NCBI RefSeq assembly: GCF_900109685.1
Contig: NZ_FOBB01000002.1
Span: forward strand, 1,234,085-1,298,084
Reading direction: 5' to 3'
From: Chitinophaga rupis
GTDB taxonomy: Bacteria; Bacteroidota; Bacteroidia; Chitinophagales; Chitinophagaceae
Length of the DNA stretch: 64,000 bases
In this document: positions 38,451-47,320 of the stretch, one piece after another
Layout: each line of letters begins with the position of its first letter
Numbering within the stretch: the first letter of the stretch is position 1
Notes under the pieces: model-generated
Databases searched by the model: none
The model's input: the letters and a program-made list of their open reading frames with translations, nothing else
What the model was told of the DNA's origin: nothing
Made by a program: the position numbers and the translations under genes

Positions 38451-39602
38451 TTATTGCGCCAGCCGGATCCCGGTGAATTGCCAGCGCAGATTAGGATGAA
38501 AAAAGTTGCGATAGGTAATACGGCTGTGGTCCGGCGGGGTTACCTCTGAACCGCCGCGCAGCACCATCTGGCTTACCATAAATTTGCCATTATACTCCCC
38601 AATGGCGCCGGGGGCTTTTGTAAAGCCAGGGTAGGGCAGGTAGGCGCTCTCCGTCCATTCCCAGCGGGTACCCCATTGCAGCTGCGGCGCTGCGGCCTCC
38701 CACTCAAATTCCGTGGGCAGGCGCTTACCTTTCCATGCGGCATAGGCGGTGGCTTCGTAATAGCTGATATGGCATACCGGCGCATCGCCATCCACCGGCT
38801 GTAAGCCCTGCCAGGTGTAGTACATCCACCTGCCATCTACCTCATGCCAGTACAGCGGGGCATTTACCTGCTGCTGTTTTACCCAGTCCCAGCCTTCGGC
38901 GTGCCAGTAACGGAAATCAGTATACCCACCGGCAGCCATAAAATCCAGGTATTCTGCGTTGGTCACCAGGTCAGTGCTGATCCTGTACTGTTGCAGGAAC
39001 ACTTTATGACGTTGCTGCTCGTTATCAAAACAAAAACCTTCGCCCTCATAGCCAATGCTGTACATACCTTCCGGCATTTCCAGCCACTCAGGTCCGTCAT
39101 GCACAGGTGCAGCGGCAGGTTTGCGCTGTTTATCGTATGCGGGGAATAAGGGATTATGTCCCAGTATATATTTAATGTCTGTTAAAAGCAGCTCCTGGTG
39201 CTGCTCTTCATGGTTTAGCCCTAACACCACCAGTGCTTGCAGGTTGGCCGGCAGCTCATGTTCCAGCAGGTGCAGCATGGCTTTATCCACGTACTCACGG
39301 TACCGCATAATATCCTCTACGGCAGGACGGCTCAGGTTACCGCGGTTGGTGCGTATTACGCGTGCGCCAACAGATTCATAATAGCTGTTGAACACAAAAT
39401 TGTAGTCTGCATCAAACTCCGTGTAATCGGGTACGTTAGGTTTCAGTAAAAAGGTTTCAAAGAACCAGGTAGTATGGCCCAGGTGCCATTTGGGCGGGCT
39501 TACATCCACTACCGGCTGTACAACATAGTCCTCCGTTTTAAGGGGTGCACAAATAGTTTCGGATCGCTGGCGTACGACGCCGTACTTATCTTTCAGGTGC
39601 AT
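38451..39602 (-). CDS. egtB: Sulfoxide synthase EgtB
   Basis: 383 residues. The DinB-like N-terminal domain has the iron-ligand histidines His43 (KWHLGHTTWFFE), His131 and His135 (LNHEEQHQELLL). The FGE-sulfatase domain follows (MPEGMYSIGYEGEGFCFDNE to GSEVTPPDHSRITYRNF and LRWQFTGIRLA). EgtB joins hercynine to a sulfur donor using iron and O2. No egtA or egtC gene is next to it, so it may use cysteine directly, as some EgtB proteins do. The C-S lyase must be elsewhere. Confidence 0.95.
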   Translation of the reverse strand: MHLKDKYGVVRQRSETICAPLKTEDYVVQPVVDVSPPKWHLGHTTWFFETFLLKPNVPDYTEFDADYNFVFNSYYESVGARVIRTNRGNLSRPAVEDIMRYREYVDKAMLHLLEHELPANLQALVVLGLNHEEQHQELLLTDIKYILGHNPLFPAYDKQRKPAAAPVHDGPEWLEMPEGMYSIGYEGEGFCFDNEQQRHKVFLQQYRISTDLVTNAEYLDFMAAGGYTDFRYWHAEGWDWVKQQQVNAPLYWHEVDGRWMYYTWQGLQPVDGDAPVCHISYYEATAYAAWKGKRLPTEFEWEAAAPQLQWGTRWEWTESAYLPYPGFTKAPGAIGEYNGKFMVSQMVLRGGSEVTPPDHSRITYRNFFHPNLRWQFTGIRLAQ

Positions 39603-39663
39603 GAATTACAGGTTTGCGTAAAACGAAAAGTGAAATGCAAAGCGGGAAGTTTGTTCAGCTTCC

Positions 39664-41241
39664 TTATTCTTTACCTTTCACCGTTAAATATTCCTTTAGC
39701 TCAGATATACTTTTTATATGCAGTGCGGCGGCCTGTTGCCGGCGCATCATAAGCGCATAGGTGTTATTAAATCCAATGGGTGGTAACCAGCGCACCTGGT
39801 AACGTTGCATAAAGGCATTGCTCACATAATCGTATACCTTTTGCCTGTCCGCTATCAGTGAATCAACCGTTTGCTGCCCCGCGGCCAGTATTACCAGCAG
39901 CCCGGTGCCGCTGTATTCGGGGTACATATCTATCTGGTTGTTCAGCAGTGCATCAAAACAGATCTTAGTGCCCCCCAGGCCGGTTTTGGTAACGGCCTGC
40001 AGATCGGTATACCCGTCTATCAGCATTTTGTACATGTTGGCCAGTATATAACCATCCCCAAATATTTTAGAACCAATACGGATAGTACCTTTTGTACCGT
40101 TGCGGGCGGGTAACCAGAGCTTTTTCGCTACCAGGAAATCCTTTGCCACACGGGCCGGGTCCTGCTTGAGATAATCAACCCGGTAGTTCAGCTCCGTCAT
40201 AATGCTATCATTAATTGTACCAGACAATTTATTGAGCGCGGGTGTCAGTTCCGGGTATTTTTCCAGCGTGGCATTGCGTACAATGGGCGCAGCATAATAG
40301 GGTGGAAAAATGTGCTTATCATCTGCCAGCACTACCAGGTCAAAGGCTTTCACACGGCCATCTGTACTGCTGCCGCTGATCACATCCAGCTTTTTTTCAT
40401 AGGCAGCTTTGTACATGATCATGTCGCTGATAACCACCGTGCGTATGTTAAGGCCGTATACTTTTTTTAGGCCCAGGTTACCATCTTTACGGCCCATGAA
40501 CTCCGGCGTAAAACCTGCCACCAGCTTAGTGCCGTAAGCAGATGGCAGCAGGTAAAAGGAAGATAGCAGGATAATGGCCACCGGCAGCGCATATACCGCT
40601 TTGCGGGCTTTGCGCAATTGCATGCGCTGCAAAAGCGACAGTAAACCATCGAACAAAATTGCCAGCAAGGCTGCCGGAATGGCGCCTGCCAGTATCATGT
40701 TGGTATTATTCAGGGCAATGCCTCCAAAAATAAACTCACCCAAACCACCGGCCGCAATGTATGCCGCCAGGGTAGCCACGCCTACGTTAATAACAGTGGC
40801 GGTGCGGATGCCTGCCAGCATTACCGGCATGGCCAGGGGCAGCTGAATTTTATATAACAGCTGCCTGCGGCTCATACCCATACCAATAGCTGCATCTGTA
40901 ACCGTGGGGTCTACTTCTTTAATACCAGTATAGGTATTGCGGATAATAGGCAGCAATGCATACAGGAAAAGCGCTACTATAGCCGGTTGCGCGCCAATGC
41001 CTAACAAGGGTATCATAAACCCCAGCAAGGCAATGCTGGGAATGGTCTGTAAAATACCGGCCAGCCCCAGAATGGGCCCTGCCAGCACTTTTTTACGGGT
41101 AATAAGAATGCCCAGGGGCACGCCAATAAGCACCGCTATCAGCAGCGATATAAACGTAAGGCCTATATGCTGCAGGGTTTGTTCCAGCAGCTTGCCGGAT
41201 TGCTGTTGTATAAAATCAAAAAGACTTTGTTGTGCTTCCAT
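39664..41241 (-). CDS. ABC permease fused to a circularly permuted substrate-binding domain (EgtU/OpuC type)
   Basis: 525 residues. Residues 1-210 are a MetI-like permease (IAAGGLGEFIFGGIALNN near 161-179). A last helix (216-234) puts the rest outside. The binding domain has all OpuCC-type segments but in the wrong order: FTPEFMGRKDG (244-254), STDGRVKAFDL (292-302), FPPYYAAPIV (312-321) and VAKDFL (365-370) come first, then IRIGSKIFGDGYILA (387-401), PEYSGTG (441-447) and GFNNTYAL (490-497). In OpuCC and relatives the IRIGS block is N-terminal. It overlaps the ATPase gene by 26 bases. Ergothioneine is the likely ligand given the adjacent egtB and egtD, but betaine or carnitine is possible. 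Confidence 0.9.
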   Translation of the reverse strand: MEAQQSLFDFIQQQSGKLLEQTLQHIGLTFISLLIAVLIGVPLGILITRKKVLAGPILGLAGILQTIPSIALLGFMIPLLGIGAQPAIVALFLYALLPIIRNTYTGIKEVDPTVTDAAIGMGMSRRQLLYKIQLPLAMPVMLAGIRTATVINVGVATLAAYIAAGGLGEFIFGGIALNNTNMILAGAIPAALLAILFDGLLSLLQRMQLRKARKAVYALPVAIILLSSFYLLPSAYGTKLVAGFTPEFMGRKDGNLGLKKVYGLNIRTVVISDMIMYKAAYEKKLDVISGSSTDGRVKAFDLVVLADDKHIFPPYYAAPIVRNATLEKYPELTPALNKLSGTINDSIMTELNYRVDYLKQDPARVAKDFLVAKKLWLPARNGTKGTIRIGSKIFGDGYILANMYKMLIDGYTDLQAVTKTGLGGTKICFDALLNNQIDMYPEYSGTGLLVILAAGQQTVDSLIADRQKVYDYVSNAFMQRYQVRWLPPIGFNNTYALMMRRQQAAALHIKSISELKEYLTVKGKE

Positions 41242-42199
41242 TAGCGGCGGTTTGCTTGTATACCTGCAATGCAGTCATCAGGGAGCGGCTGTCCATTGTA
41301 AATACTTCTGTTCTGAAATCCACAGACAGCACGCCTTCCGTATGCATGGTCTGTTCCAGCGCATCCCAGCAGGAGGTTGTTCCCGGTAGCACATGCGGCT
41401 GGTAATTATCTGATCCGGCAGCCGGTGGTAAATATGGTTTTATGTCGTTCAGTGTTAAAGTTTTTAATTCCAGCGACAGGCGCTGGTCACGGAAAAAGTT
41501 GGCAACAAAATTATTGGCAGGTGCAAACAGCAGCTCTTCCGGTGCGCCCGTTTGCTGTAAGCGGCCTTCATCCATTAACCCGATGCGGGTACCCATTTCA
41601 AAGGCTTCCTGCACATCGTGCGTAACCATAATAATGGTTTTATTTTCCAGCTCGTCCAGCGCCATAAACTCTTTACGTACACTGGCGCGGGTAACCGGGT
41701 CCAGGGCGCCAAAAGGCTCGTCCATCAGCAGCACCGGCGGATCTGCTGCCAGTGCGCGCGCCAGCCCTACGCGCTGCTGCTGCCCGCCGCTTAGCTGCGC
41801 GGGATATACCTCTGAATACTCTTCCGGCGGCAGGTGCAGCTTTTTCATTAAAGTAACTGTACGTTCCCGGATGCGGGCTTCATCCCACTGCAACAGCCTG
41901 GGCACTACGGCAATATTTTCCGCCACCGTATAGTGCGGGAACAAACCATTGTTCTGCAACACGTATCCTATACCGCGGCGCAGGTCCTCGGCCGACTGGT
42001 CCTGTATCAGCTTTCCATTTACAGTAATTTGCCCGCTACTGGGCTCTATGAGCCGGTTTATCATGCGCAGGGTAGTGGTTTTTCCACTGCCGCTGGTACC
42101 TAATAATACCAACAGGGTTCCGGGCAACACTTCAAAGGAAACATCGGTAACCGCAGGTTTGTTTGCGAAAGTTTTATGTACGTGCTCCAGCTTTATCAT
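41216..42199 (-). CDS. ABC transporter ATPase (EgtV/OpuCA type)
   Basis: 327 residues. Walker A LLGTSGSGKTTTLRM, signature LSGGQQQRVGLARAL and Walker B VLLMDEPFGALDP are intact. The region after about 240 (NDIKPYLPPAAG to LMTALQVYKQ) may be a degenerate single CBS module in place of the usual pair. It energises the permease that follows. The four genes here run in one direction: ATPase, permease-binding protein, egtB, egtD. Confidence 0.9.
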   Translation of the reverse strand: MIKLEHVHKTFANKPAVTDVSFEVLPGTLLVLLGTSGSGKTTTLRMINRLIEPSSGQITVNGKLIQDQSAEDLRRGIGYVLQNNGLFPHYTVAENIAVVPRLLQWDEARIRERTVTLMKKLHLPPEEYSEVYPAQLSGGQQQRVGLARALAADPPVLLMDEPFGALDPVTRASVRKEFMALDELENKTIIMVTHDVQEAFEMGTRIGLMDEGRLQQTGAPEELLFAPANNFVANFFRDQRLSLELKTLTLNDIKPYLPPAAGSDNYQPHVLPGTTSCWDALEQTMHTEGVLSVDFRTEVFTMDSRSLMTALQVYKQTAANGSTTKSF

Positions 42200-42211
42200 A
42201 AACCCGGTTAA

Positions 42212-42291
42212 AATTTTAGATTTACGATTTTAGATTTACGGTTTTAGGGCATATGGCAGGCGATCGCAAATCGTATATCTAAAATCGTAAA
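42212..42291. repeat. Word palindrome (TTTTAGATTTACG family)
   Basis: Left arm 42212-42246 (TTTTAGATTTACG twice) and right arm 42268-42291 (CGTATATCTAAAATCGTAAA) are inverted copies of one word, just before the start of the transporter operon. Confidence 0.7.
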
Positions 42292-42345
42292 TACTTTTCT
42301 GTGATGAGGAAAAACTTACCCACATTGTACGTTATCCACAATGCT

Positions 42346-43728
42346 TTAATTATCAAGCTGCATGAAAAGGTTGTTTAATGATTCTGCATACAGCGGATGT
42401 GCAAAGATCATCTCCTTCATTTGCAGGGCTGTAATGCCACCCAGCATGGCCATTTGCAATAAGGTCATCAGCTCGCCGCCTTCTGATCCGAATACGGTAG
42501 CGCCTAAGATCTTATAGCTGCCTTTTTCTACCAGCGCTTTCATGAAGCCCCGGGTGTCGCCGGTTTCTATGGCGCGGGCCACCCGTTTCATTTCCATTTT
42601 GCATACGGTAAAGTCCAGCCCTTTTTTCCTGGCTTCTTTTACACTGAGACCAATATGGCCCAGCTGCGGATCCGTGAACATAGTGTAAGGTACCTGCCGG
42701 TCTTTGACAGATGTGGCAGCGCCTTTTACCAGGTTCTTATATAGCACCCAGTGATCGTTATAGGAGATGTGTGTAAATGCCGGGCCTCCTGTTACATCGC
42801 CCAGGGCGTAAATGCCCGGCACATTGGTTTCCAGCTGGTCGTTCACTTTTATAAAACCACGGTCATCTGTTTGCACGCCGGCTTTATCCAGCTGTATGGC
42901 TTTGGTTTGCGGTACGCGGCCGGCAGCCAGCAGCAGGTGCGAGCCTTCAAGGGTGTGGGTTTGCTCACCTACCTTGATGGCGCAGCTAATGCCGCGGCTA
43001 TGCTCATCTACCCGTTGTACCTGCGCGTTGGTGAAAATGCGGATGCCTTCTGCCTCCAGCATTTTTTGCACGGCTTCGGATATATCTTCATCTTCCCGGC
43101 TCACCAGGTGCGGGCTTTTTTCAATAATGCTTACCTCGCTGCCAAAACGCCGGAACATTTGCCCGAATTCCAGGGCTATATAGCTGCCGCCTATTATCAG
43201 TAAATGAGCCGGCAGGGTAGTTAGGTCCAGTATAGTAGTGCTGGTAAGCCAGGACACAGCTTCCAGCCCTGGTACGGGTGGTATTTGCGGTGTGGTGCCA
43301 ATGTCCAGGAAAATATAGTCGGCAGTAATATCTTCTGCAGTACCGCTGTTAAGCTTTATGGTCAGTGCTTTGGGGCCGGTAAATACAGCTTCACCATGAA
43401 AGATGGTAAGATGCTCCACCTGTTCCAGCCCTTTTTCAGAGCCGCCGCGGAACAGCTGCACAACATCATTCTTGCGGTTTACAATGCTTTCCATGTTCAC
43501 GGAATAGCCGTTCACGGTAACGCCCCATTGCTGGCTGTTAGCGGCCGTATAGGCTACCTTTGCGCTGGCAACCATGGCTTTGGTGGGGGTACATCCATCA
43601 TTGATGCAGGTGCCGCCAATGAACCTTTTTTCTACCAGGGCGGTGGTCCACCCGGCTTTAGCCAGTTTCTTCGCTAATGGGGTGCCGCCTTGTCCTGATC
43701 CGATGATAACCGCTTTGAAATGCATCAT
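42346..43728 (-). CDS. FAD-dependent pyridine nucleotide-disulfide oxidoreductase (MerA-like)
   Basis: 460 residues. It has the class I disulfide oxidoreductase plan: FAD loop IIGSGQGGTPLAKKLA, the redox Cys pair in GGTCINDGCTPTKAM (C-x4-C), the NAD loop LLIIGGSYIALEFGQM, and GIYALGDVTGGPAFTH. It lacks the N-terminal metal-binding domain and the C-terminal Cys pair of mercuric reductase, so mercury reduction is not supported. The reaction is unknown. Confidence 0.88.
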   Translation of the reverse strand: MMHFKAVIIGSGQGGTPLAKKLAKAGWTTALVEKRFIGGTCINDGCTPTKAMVASAKVAYTAANSQQWGVTVNGYSVNMESIVNRKNDVVQLFRGGSEKGLEQVEHLTIFHGEAVFTGPKALTIKLNSGTAEDITADYIFLDIGTTPQIPPVPGLEAVSWLTSTTILDLTTLPAHLLIIGGSYIALEFGQMFRRFGSEVSIIEKSPHLVSREDEDISEAVQKMLEAEGIRIFTNAQVQRVDEHSRGISCAIKVGEQTHTLEGSHLLLAAGRVPQTKAIQLDKAGVQTDDRGFIKVNDQLETNVPGIYALGDVTGGPAFTHISYNDHWVLYKNLVKGAATSVKDRQVPYTMFTDPQLGHIGLSVKEARKKGLDFTVCKMEMKRVARAIETGDTRGFMKALVEKGSYKILGATVFGSEGGELMTLLQMAMLGGITALQMKEMIFAHPLYAESLNNLFMQLDN

Positions 43729-43798
43729 ATATGGTTTAATGTGTTGACGAGGTAATACGCTGGTTTATGCTGTTACATATATTATACCGATGTAAATA

Positions 43799-43875
43799 GA
43801 TGAGTAAATGTGCAAATGATCAATACCATCCTGCGCCGCCATCTGCACACCTGCATATTTGCACATCTGCACATT
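43799..43875. repeat. Word palindrome (TGCACATC family)
   Basis: Left arm 43799-43819 (GATGAGTAAATGTGCAAATG) and right arm 43840-43875 (CATCTGCACACCTGCATATT...) are inverted. The right arm supplies the -33 TTTG of the next promoter. Confidence 0.65.
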
Positions 43876-43890
43876 AAATAATTACCTTTG
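43858..43890 (+). promoter_or_regulatory. Promoter with -33 TTTG and -7 TACCTTTG
   Basis: TTTG at 43858-43861 and TACCTTTG at 43883-43890 are 21 bases apart, fitting the Bacteroidota promoter. The ATG at 43898 follows the -7 box by only 7 bases, so the transcript should be nearly leaderless. Confidence 0.65.
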
Positions 43891-43897
43891 CGTCCTT

Positions 43898-44299
43898 ATG
43901 TCTAAGAATAACCTTATCGGTTTAGCGGCTGCTGTTACAATTATTGTCAGCGCTTTCCTGCCCTGGCTCACGGTGGAAAGCAAACACCTGGTATTTACCG
44001 GGGTGCATACGGCCGGTTCCTCTTTTGGGGAGCCGGGAAAACTGAATGTTGTAGTGGCTGCAATAGCCGGTGTGTTATTTCTTTTTAAGAAAACATGGGC
44101 GCGGCGTTTGAATGTGTTTATTACCGCTTTTCTTATTGCCTGGACCTTCCGTAATATGATCCTGTTTGCCCGCTGTGAAATGGGGATATGCCCGCATAAG
44201 GAAATAGGGCTGTACCTGTCACTGGCAGGGGCTTTGGTGGCGTTCTTCTGCGTAGTAGTGCAGAGGAAGCCTAACGTTCCATCACAAGCTTCACAATAA
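43898..44299 (+). CDS. Small membrane protein of unknown function
   Basis: 133 residues, starting MSKNNLIGLAAAVTIIVSAF (the longer frame would begin in the promoter). Four predicted membrane helices (about 5-22, 45-62, 68-88, 100-120), with the cysteines of LFARCEMGICPHK facing the outside or a loop. I do not recognise the family. Its end overlaps the end of the convergent VIT-like gene by 29 bases. Confidence 0.65.
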   Translation: MSKNNLIGLAAAVTIIVSAFLPWLTVESKHLVFTGVHTAGSSFGEPGKLNVVVAAIAGVLFLFKKTWARRLNVFITAFLIAWTFRNMILFARCEMGICPHKEIGLYLSLAGALVAFFCVVVQRKPNVPSQASQ

Positions 44300-44912
44300 A
44301 TACCGCTAACCAGATGCCTGCTGTTAACAGCAGGTAACGTAATATGACCGGTAGTGTACGCTGGCTGGTGATCTTTGCTTTTATAAAGGCAAATACAACC
44401 GTGCCGGTAAATACCAGGCCTGTGCTAACACGGGTAGCTGCGCCAAAGTTCTCATTGGCCAGGTAGGGCCAGAAAGCAATGAATGCGCCGGTAAGAAAAA
44501 ATACGCCTGCAACCAGGGTACTGCGCAGGGCCCGTAAAGGATGCCAGTGGATCTGCTGCACTTTTTCCTGCTGCAGGATCTGTTCCCAGCGGGTTGCATC
44601 CTGCTCCATTTCTTTACCGATATGTACAATCGTATCTTCTGCAAGATCCAGCTGCTCCAGCTTTTTTCGTTCTTCCGGTGAAAGAGAGGATTCGTCATGT
44701 GTTTCGCCCCGGTTAGCCTGCCATGCAGTAGCCATTACCAGCATCGTGCCGCCTAATGAGATCCAGAGGTTGATGTTATAGAACTGCTGCACATCCACCG
44801 GGAATACCTGTATCAGCAGGGTAGTAAAGAACAGCAGGAATAACCCGTCCGGGAACCCGATGAGGAAGTCAGTTTTCCAGCCGGTACTTCTGATAGCAGT
44901 CTTTTGAAGCAT
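44271..44912 (-). CDS. VIT/CCC1-family membrane protein
   Basis: 213 residues. The layout fits VIT1/CCC1 transporters: two N-terminal helices (TDFLIGFPDGLFLLFFTTLL), a charged metal-binding-like loop (SPEERKKLEQLDLAEDT...), then HPLRALRSTLVAGVFFLTGAFIAFWPYL and the tail AFIKAKITSQRTLPVILRYL. Such proteins move Fe2+/Mn2+ out of the cytoplasm or into storage. Metal specificity is inferred. Confidence 0.6.
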   Translation of the reverse strand: MLQKTAIRSTGWKTDFLIGFPDGLFLLFFTTLLIQVFPVDVQQFYNINLWISLGGTMLVMATAWQANRGETHDESSLSPEERKKLEQLDLAEDTIVHIGKEMEQDATRWEQILQQEKVQQIHWHPLRALRSTLVAGVFFLTGAFIAFWPYLANENFGAATRVSTGLVFTGTVVFAFIKAKITSQRTLPVILRYLLLTAGIWLAVFIVKLVMER

Positions 44913-44925
44913 AGAACGAGGAATG

Positions 44926-45041
44926 AATTACGAATTGTCAATTACGACCCCGCCCAAGCGGTGCATAGCCTGCCCCGCCCAGCGGGGAATGCCATTGAAA
45001 GTAATTATGATATGAGTAAATGCGAATTGAATGCAGCGAAG
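44926..45041. repeat. 117-bp dispersed repeat, copy 1
   Basis: Copy of the unit also at 54159-54275 and 56689-56806: AATTACGAATTGTCAATTACG, a GC-rich core (CCCGCC-AAGCGG, TGCATAGCC, CCCGCCCAGCGGGG), GAATGCCATTGAAA, GATATGAGTAAATGCGAATT and GAATGCAGCG. The core can fold on itself. Confidence 0.85.
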
Positions 45042-45259
45042 ATCAATTCGTATTGACTCATTATTTGGCATAGTATTTTTAAAGACGTTCTTTGTGTGAC
45101 AATAGTGCAGGTCTGCATTTGCCTCCATCAATTTGTATTTATTTGCTCATCACCTACGAATGTGGATGTTTGCCCTCATTATCAATTACAAACAACAAAA
45201 GTTCTCCACTCGCTCCAAGCCATTCGTAATTCGTAATTCGTAATTGATAATTCGTAATT
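45042..45259. other. Rest of the gap with inverted AATTCGTAATT words
   Basis: No gene. The right end 45222-45259 has three or four ATTCGTAATT words, inverted relative to those at 44926, and gives the stop codon (45258-45260) of the aminotransferase gene. Confidence 0.6.
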
Positions 45260-46490
45260 AAAACCGTTCCAGGCTCTTGCCAATCATCCCCACACATTCC
45301 CGGATCTGGGCTGCATTAATAACGAGTGGTGGTGCAAAACGGATCTTATCGCCATGGGTGGGTTTTGCCAGCAGGCCCTGCTCTTTCAGCGCCAGGCACA
45401 GGTCCCAGGCAGCTTCCGGATCGGCATGTTTGATCACAATGGCATTCAGCAATCCTTTACCGCGTATCAGCGATATGTAAGGGGATTGCAGGGCGGCCAG
45501 CTCATCGCGCAGCAGCTGACCCATAGCAGCGGCATTCTCCGCCATCTTTTCTTCCTTCAGCACAGTAAGCGCGGCTATGGCCACTTTACAGGCCAGCGGG
45601 TTACCACCGTAGGTAGAGCCGTGCTCACCGGGTTTAATGGTAAGCATGATCTCATCATCCGCCAGCACAGCAGATACCGGTAAAGTACCGCCTGAAAGGG
45701 CTTTGCCCAGCACCAGTATATCGGGGCGCACCTGTTCCAGGTCGCAGCACAGCATGGCGCCGGTGCGGGCCAGGCCGGTCTGGATCTCATCTGCTATAAA
45801 TAACACATTCGCATCTGCACAGTATTGGCGGGCCTTGGCAAGGTAACCTTCATCCGGCACCATTACCCCGGCTTCACCCTGGATAGGCTCTACCAGGAAA
45901 CCGGCTACGTGCGGGTCCTGCAGGGCTTTTTCCAGCGCGGGCAGATTGTTATAGGAGATCACTTCATAACCGGGCATATAGGGCCCAAAGCCCTGGCGGG
46001 CAGAGGGATCTGTGCTGAAAGAGATCACATTCAGCGTACGGCCATGAAAGTTATTGCTGCAGGTAATGATCTTTGCTTTGTTCTCCGGGATGCCCTTTAC
46101 CATGTATCCCCAGCGGCGGCAGAGCTTCAGGGCGGTTTCCACGGCTTCTACACCCGTGTTCATCGGCAGCACTTTATCGTATCCGAAGAAATGGGTGATA
46201 AAGGCGGCGTATTCTCCTAACAGATCGCTGTGAAAGGCGCGGGAAGTAAGCGTAAGCTTTTGCGCCTGTTCTATAAGGGTAGCAATGATCTTAGGATGGC
46301 AGTGCCCCTGGTTTACGGCAGAGTAGCCGGAAAGGAAATCGTAATAACGTTTGTTATCCACATCCCATACAAATACCCCTTCCCCCCGTTCCAGCACTAC
46401 CGGCAGGGGATGATAATTGTGGGCGCCATACTGTTCTTCCAGCGCCAGGTAATGTTGTGTTCTTTCACTGATTGTAAATGCGGGTACCAT
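45258..46490 (-). CDS. rocD: Ornithine aminotransferase
   Basis: 410 residues. Class III PLP aminotransferase with family traits of ornithine aminotransferases: [54 protein letters not shown] (PLP Asp), [18 protein letters not shown] (the PLP lysine) and [14 protein letters not shown]. It moves the delta-amino group of ornithine to 2-oxoglutarate. The ATG lies 7 bases past a TACCTTTG box on the minus strand (46498-46505), so the mRNA may be leaderless. Confidence 0.93.
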   Translation of the reverse strand: MVPAFTISERTQHYLALEEQYGAHNYHPLPVVLERGEGVFVWDVDNKRYYDFLSGYSAVNQGHCHPKIIATLIEQAQKLTLTSRAFHSDLLGEYAAFITHFFGYDKVLPMNTGVEAVETALKLCRRWGYMVKGIPENKAKIITCSNNFHGRTLNVISFSTDPSARQGFGPYMPGYEVISYNNLPALEKALQDPHVAGFLVEPIQGEAGVMVPDEGYLAKARQYCADANVLFIADEIQTGLARTGAMLCCDLEQVRPDILVLGKALSGGTLPVSAVLADDEIMLTIKPGEHGSTYGGNPLACKVAIAALTVLKEEKMAENAAAMGQLLRDELAALQSPYISLIRGKGLLNAIVIKHADPEAAWDLCLALKEQGLLAKPTHGDKIRFAPPLVINAAQIRECVGMIGKSLERF

Positions 46491-46497
46491 ACTGTGC

Positions 46498-46505
46498 CAA
46501 AGGTA
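46498..46505 (-). promoter_or_regulatory. Bacteroidota-type -7 element of the aminotransferase gene
   Basis: Minus strand TACCTTTG, with seven bases to the ATG, exactly the spacing seen before the gene at 43898. No clear -33 element. Confidence 0.5.
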
Positions 46506-46510
46506 GTTTA

Positions 46511-46643
46511 AATAGCAGAAAGCAGAAAGGGGAAAGCAGAAAGGTGTTAATGCTGAATGCTTAATGCGTAACGCTTAATGCTGCATACATGTACAGCGCC
46601 GATAAGCGTTTAGCATTCAGTGTTCGGCGTTTAGCGTTCAATG
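46511..46643. repeat. Word arrays (AGCAGAAAGC, then inverted AATGCTTAATGC/GCGTTTAGC)
   Basis: 46511-46544 has AGCAGAAAGC words. 46549-46582 has GAATGCTTAATGCGTAACGC words and 46604-46643 has the inverted version (AAGCGTTTAGCATTC). The second pair forms a hairpin around an ATACATGTAC core. Confidence 0.7.
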
Positions 46644-47022
46644 CCGGTTCACTACCTGCTGCAGCGCAGGCGACAGGGCAATAGCATGCCCGTGCCCAAA
46701 GGTGACCATCACCCGGTCAAAATGGTTAAGGGCATTGTCTATCTTATCCAGCAGGACGCTGTCCCTCACCATTTTAGAAGCCCGGCCAATGGCGCAGAAA
46801 CGGCAATCGCCACCGTTGATGTAGTCAAACAGCTCTACCTGCGCATTCATAACCACCCGTTTAGCACCATGGGATACGTCAATTGTATAGGGCGGCCTGA
46901 TGGTATCCATCATTTTACCTACTGTTACATAATCGATAGTGGAAAAGGGGGGCTGCTTTCCGGGGTGCATGGCATGCCATTGCCAGGCCAGCCAGCAGTA
47001 TATACAGGGATCGCCGGGTCAT
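46638..47022 (-). pseudogene. Lipoprotein with a one-base frameshift after its signal
   Basis: The open frame of 110 residues (from 46970) has no signal and begins mid-sequence. Three bases downstream of the acyl-CoA-binding gene an ATG at 47022 starts MTRRSLYILLAGLAMACHAP, a perfect lipoprotein signal, but it is one base out of frame. The frames meet at a run of six G on the plus strand (46947-46952); removing one base gives ...ACHAPRKAAPFSTIDYVTVGK and a protein of about 127 residues. Its function is unknown (ELFDYINGGDCRFCAIGR is a Cys-containing segment). It could be phase variable or an error. Confidence 0.7.
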
Positions 47023-47025
47023 CTG

Positions 47026-47283
47026 TTATCCTTTTAGTTTAGTAACCAGTGCCACATACTCCTCCATGGCCTGCTCTTTGGCCTTACCCTTCTGGCCGGT
47101 CCAGGCTTCATGCTTGGCTTTGCCGGCAATATCAAAGAAGTTTTCCGGCGGGGGAATATTCACATCGCCTTCAGTGGCCTGCTTGTACAGGGAGTACAGC
47201 TGCAGCAGGATCTCATTGCTGGGTTTTTCGGATAAAGTCTTGCTATTGGCTACGGCCGCTTCAAATTGTTGTTGTAAATCCAT
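47026..47283 (-). CDS. Acyl-CoA-binding protein
   Basis: 85 residues. All ACBP landmarks are visible: FEAAVANSKTLSEKPSNE, the ligand-binding YSLYKQATEGDV and KHEAWTGQKGKAKEQAMEEY. It binds medium and long acyl-CoA esters in the cytoplasm. It lies 3 bases before the frameshifted lipoprotein gene on the same strand. A gene of this kind is common in Bacteroidota but less so in many other bacteria. Confidence 0.93.
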   Translation of the reverse strand: MDLQQQFEAAVANSKTLSEKPSNEILLQLYSLYKQATEGDVNIPPPENFFDIAGKAKHEAWTGQKGKAKEQAMEEYVALVTKLKG

Positions 47284-47320
47284 AATGCTGATTTAGCACA
47301 AAATATAGGCAAAATTTAAA

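Noticed and set aside
42346..43728. Mercuric reductase
   Set aside because: It lacks the N-terminal metal-binding domain and the C-terminal Cys pair, so only the general disulfide-oxidoreductase class is supported.
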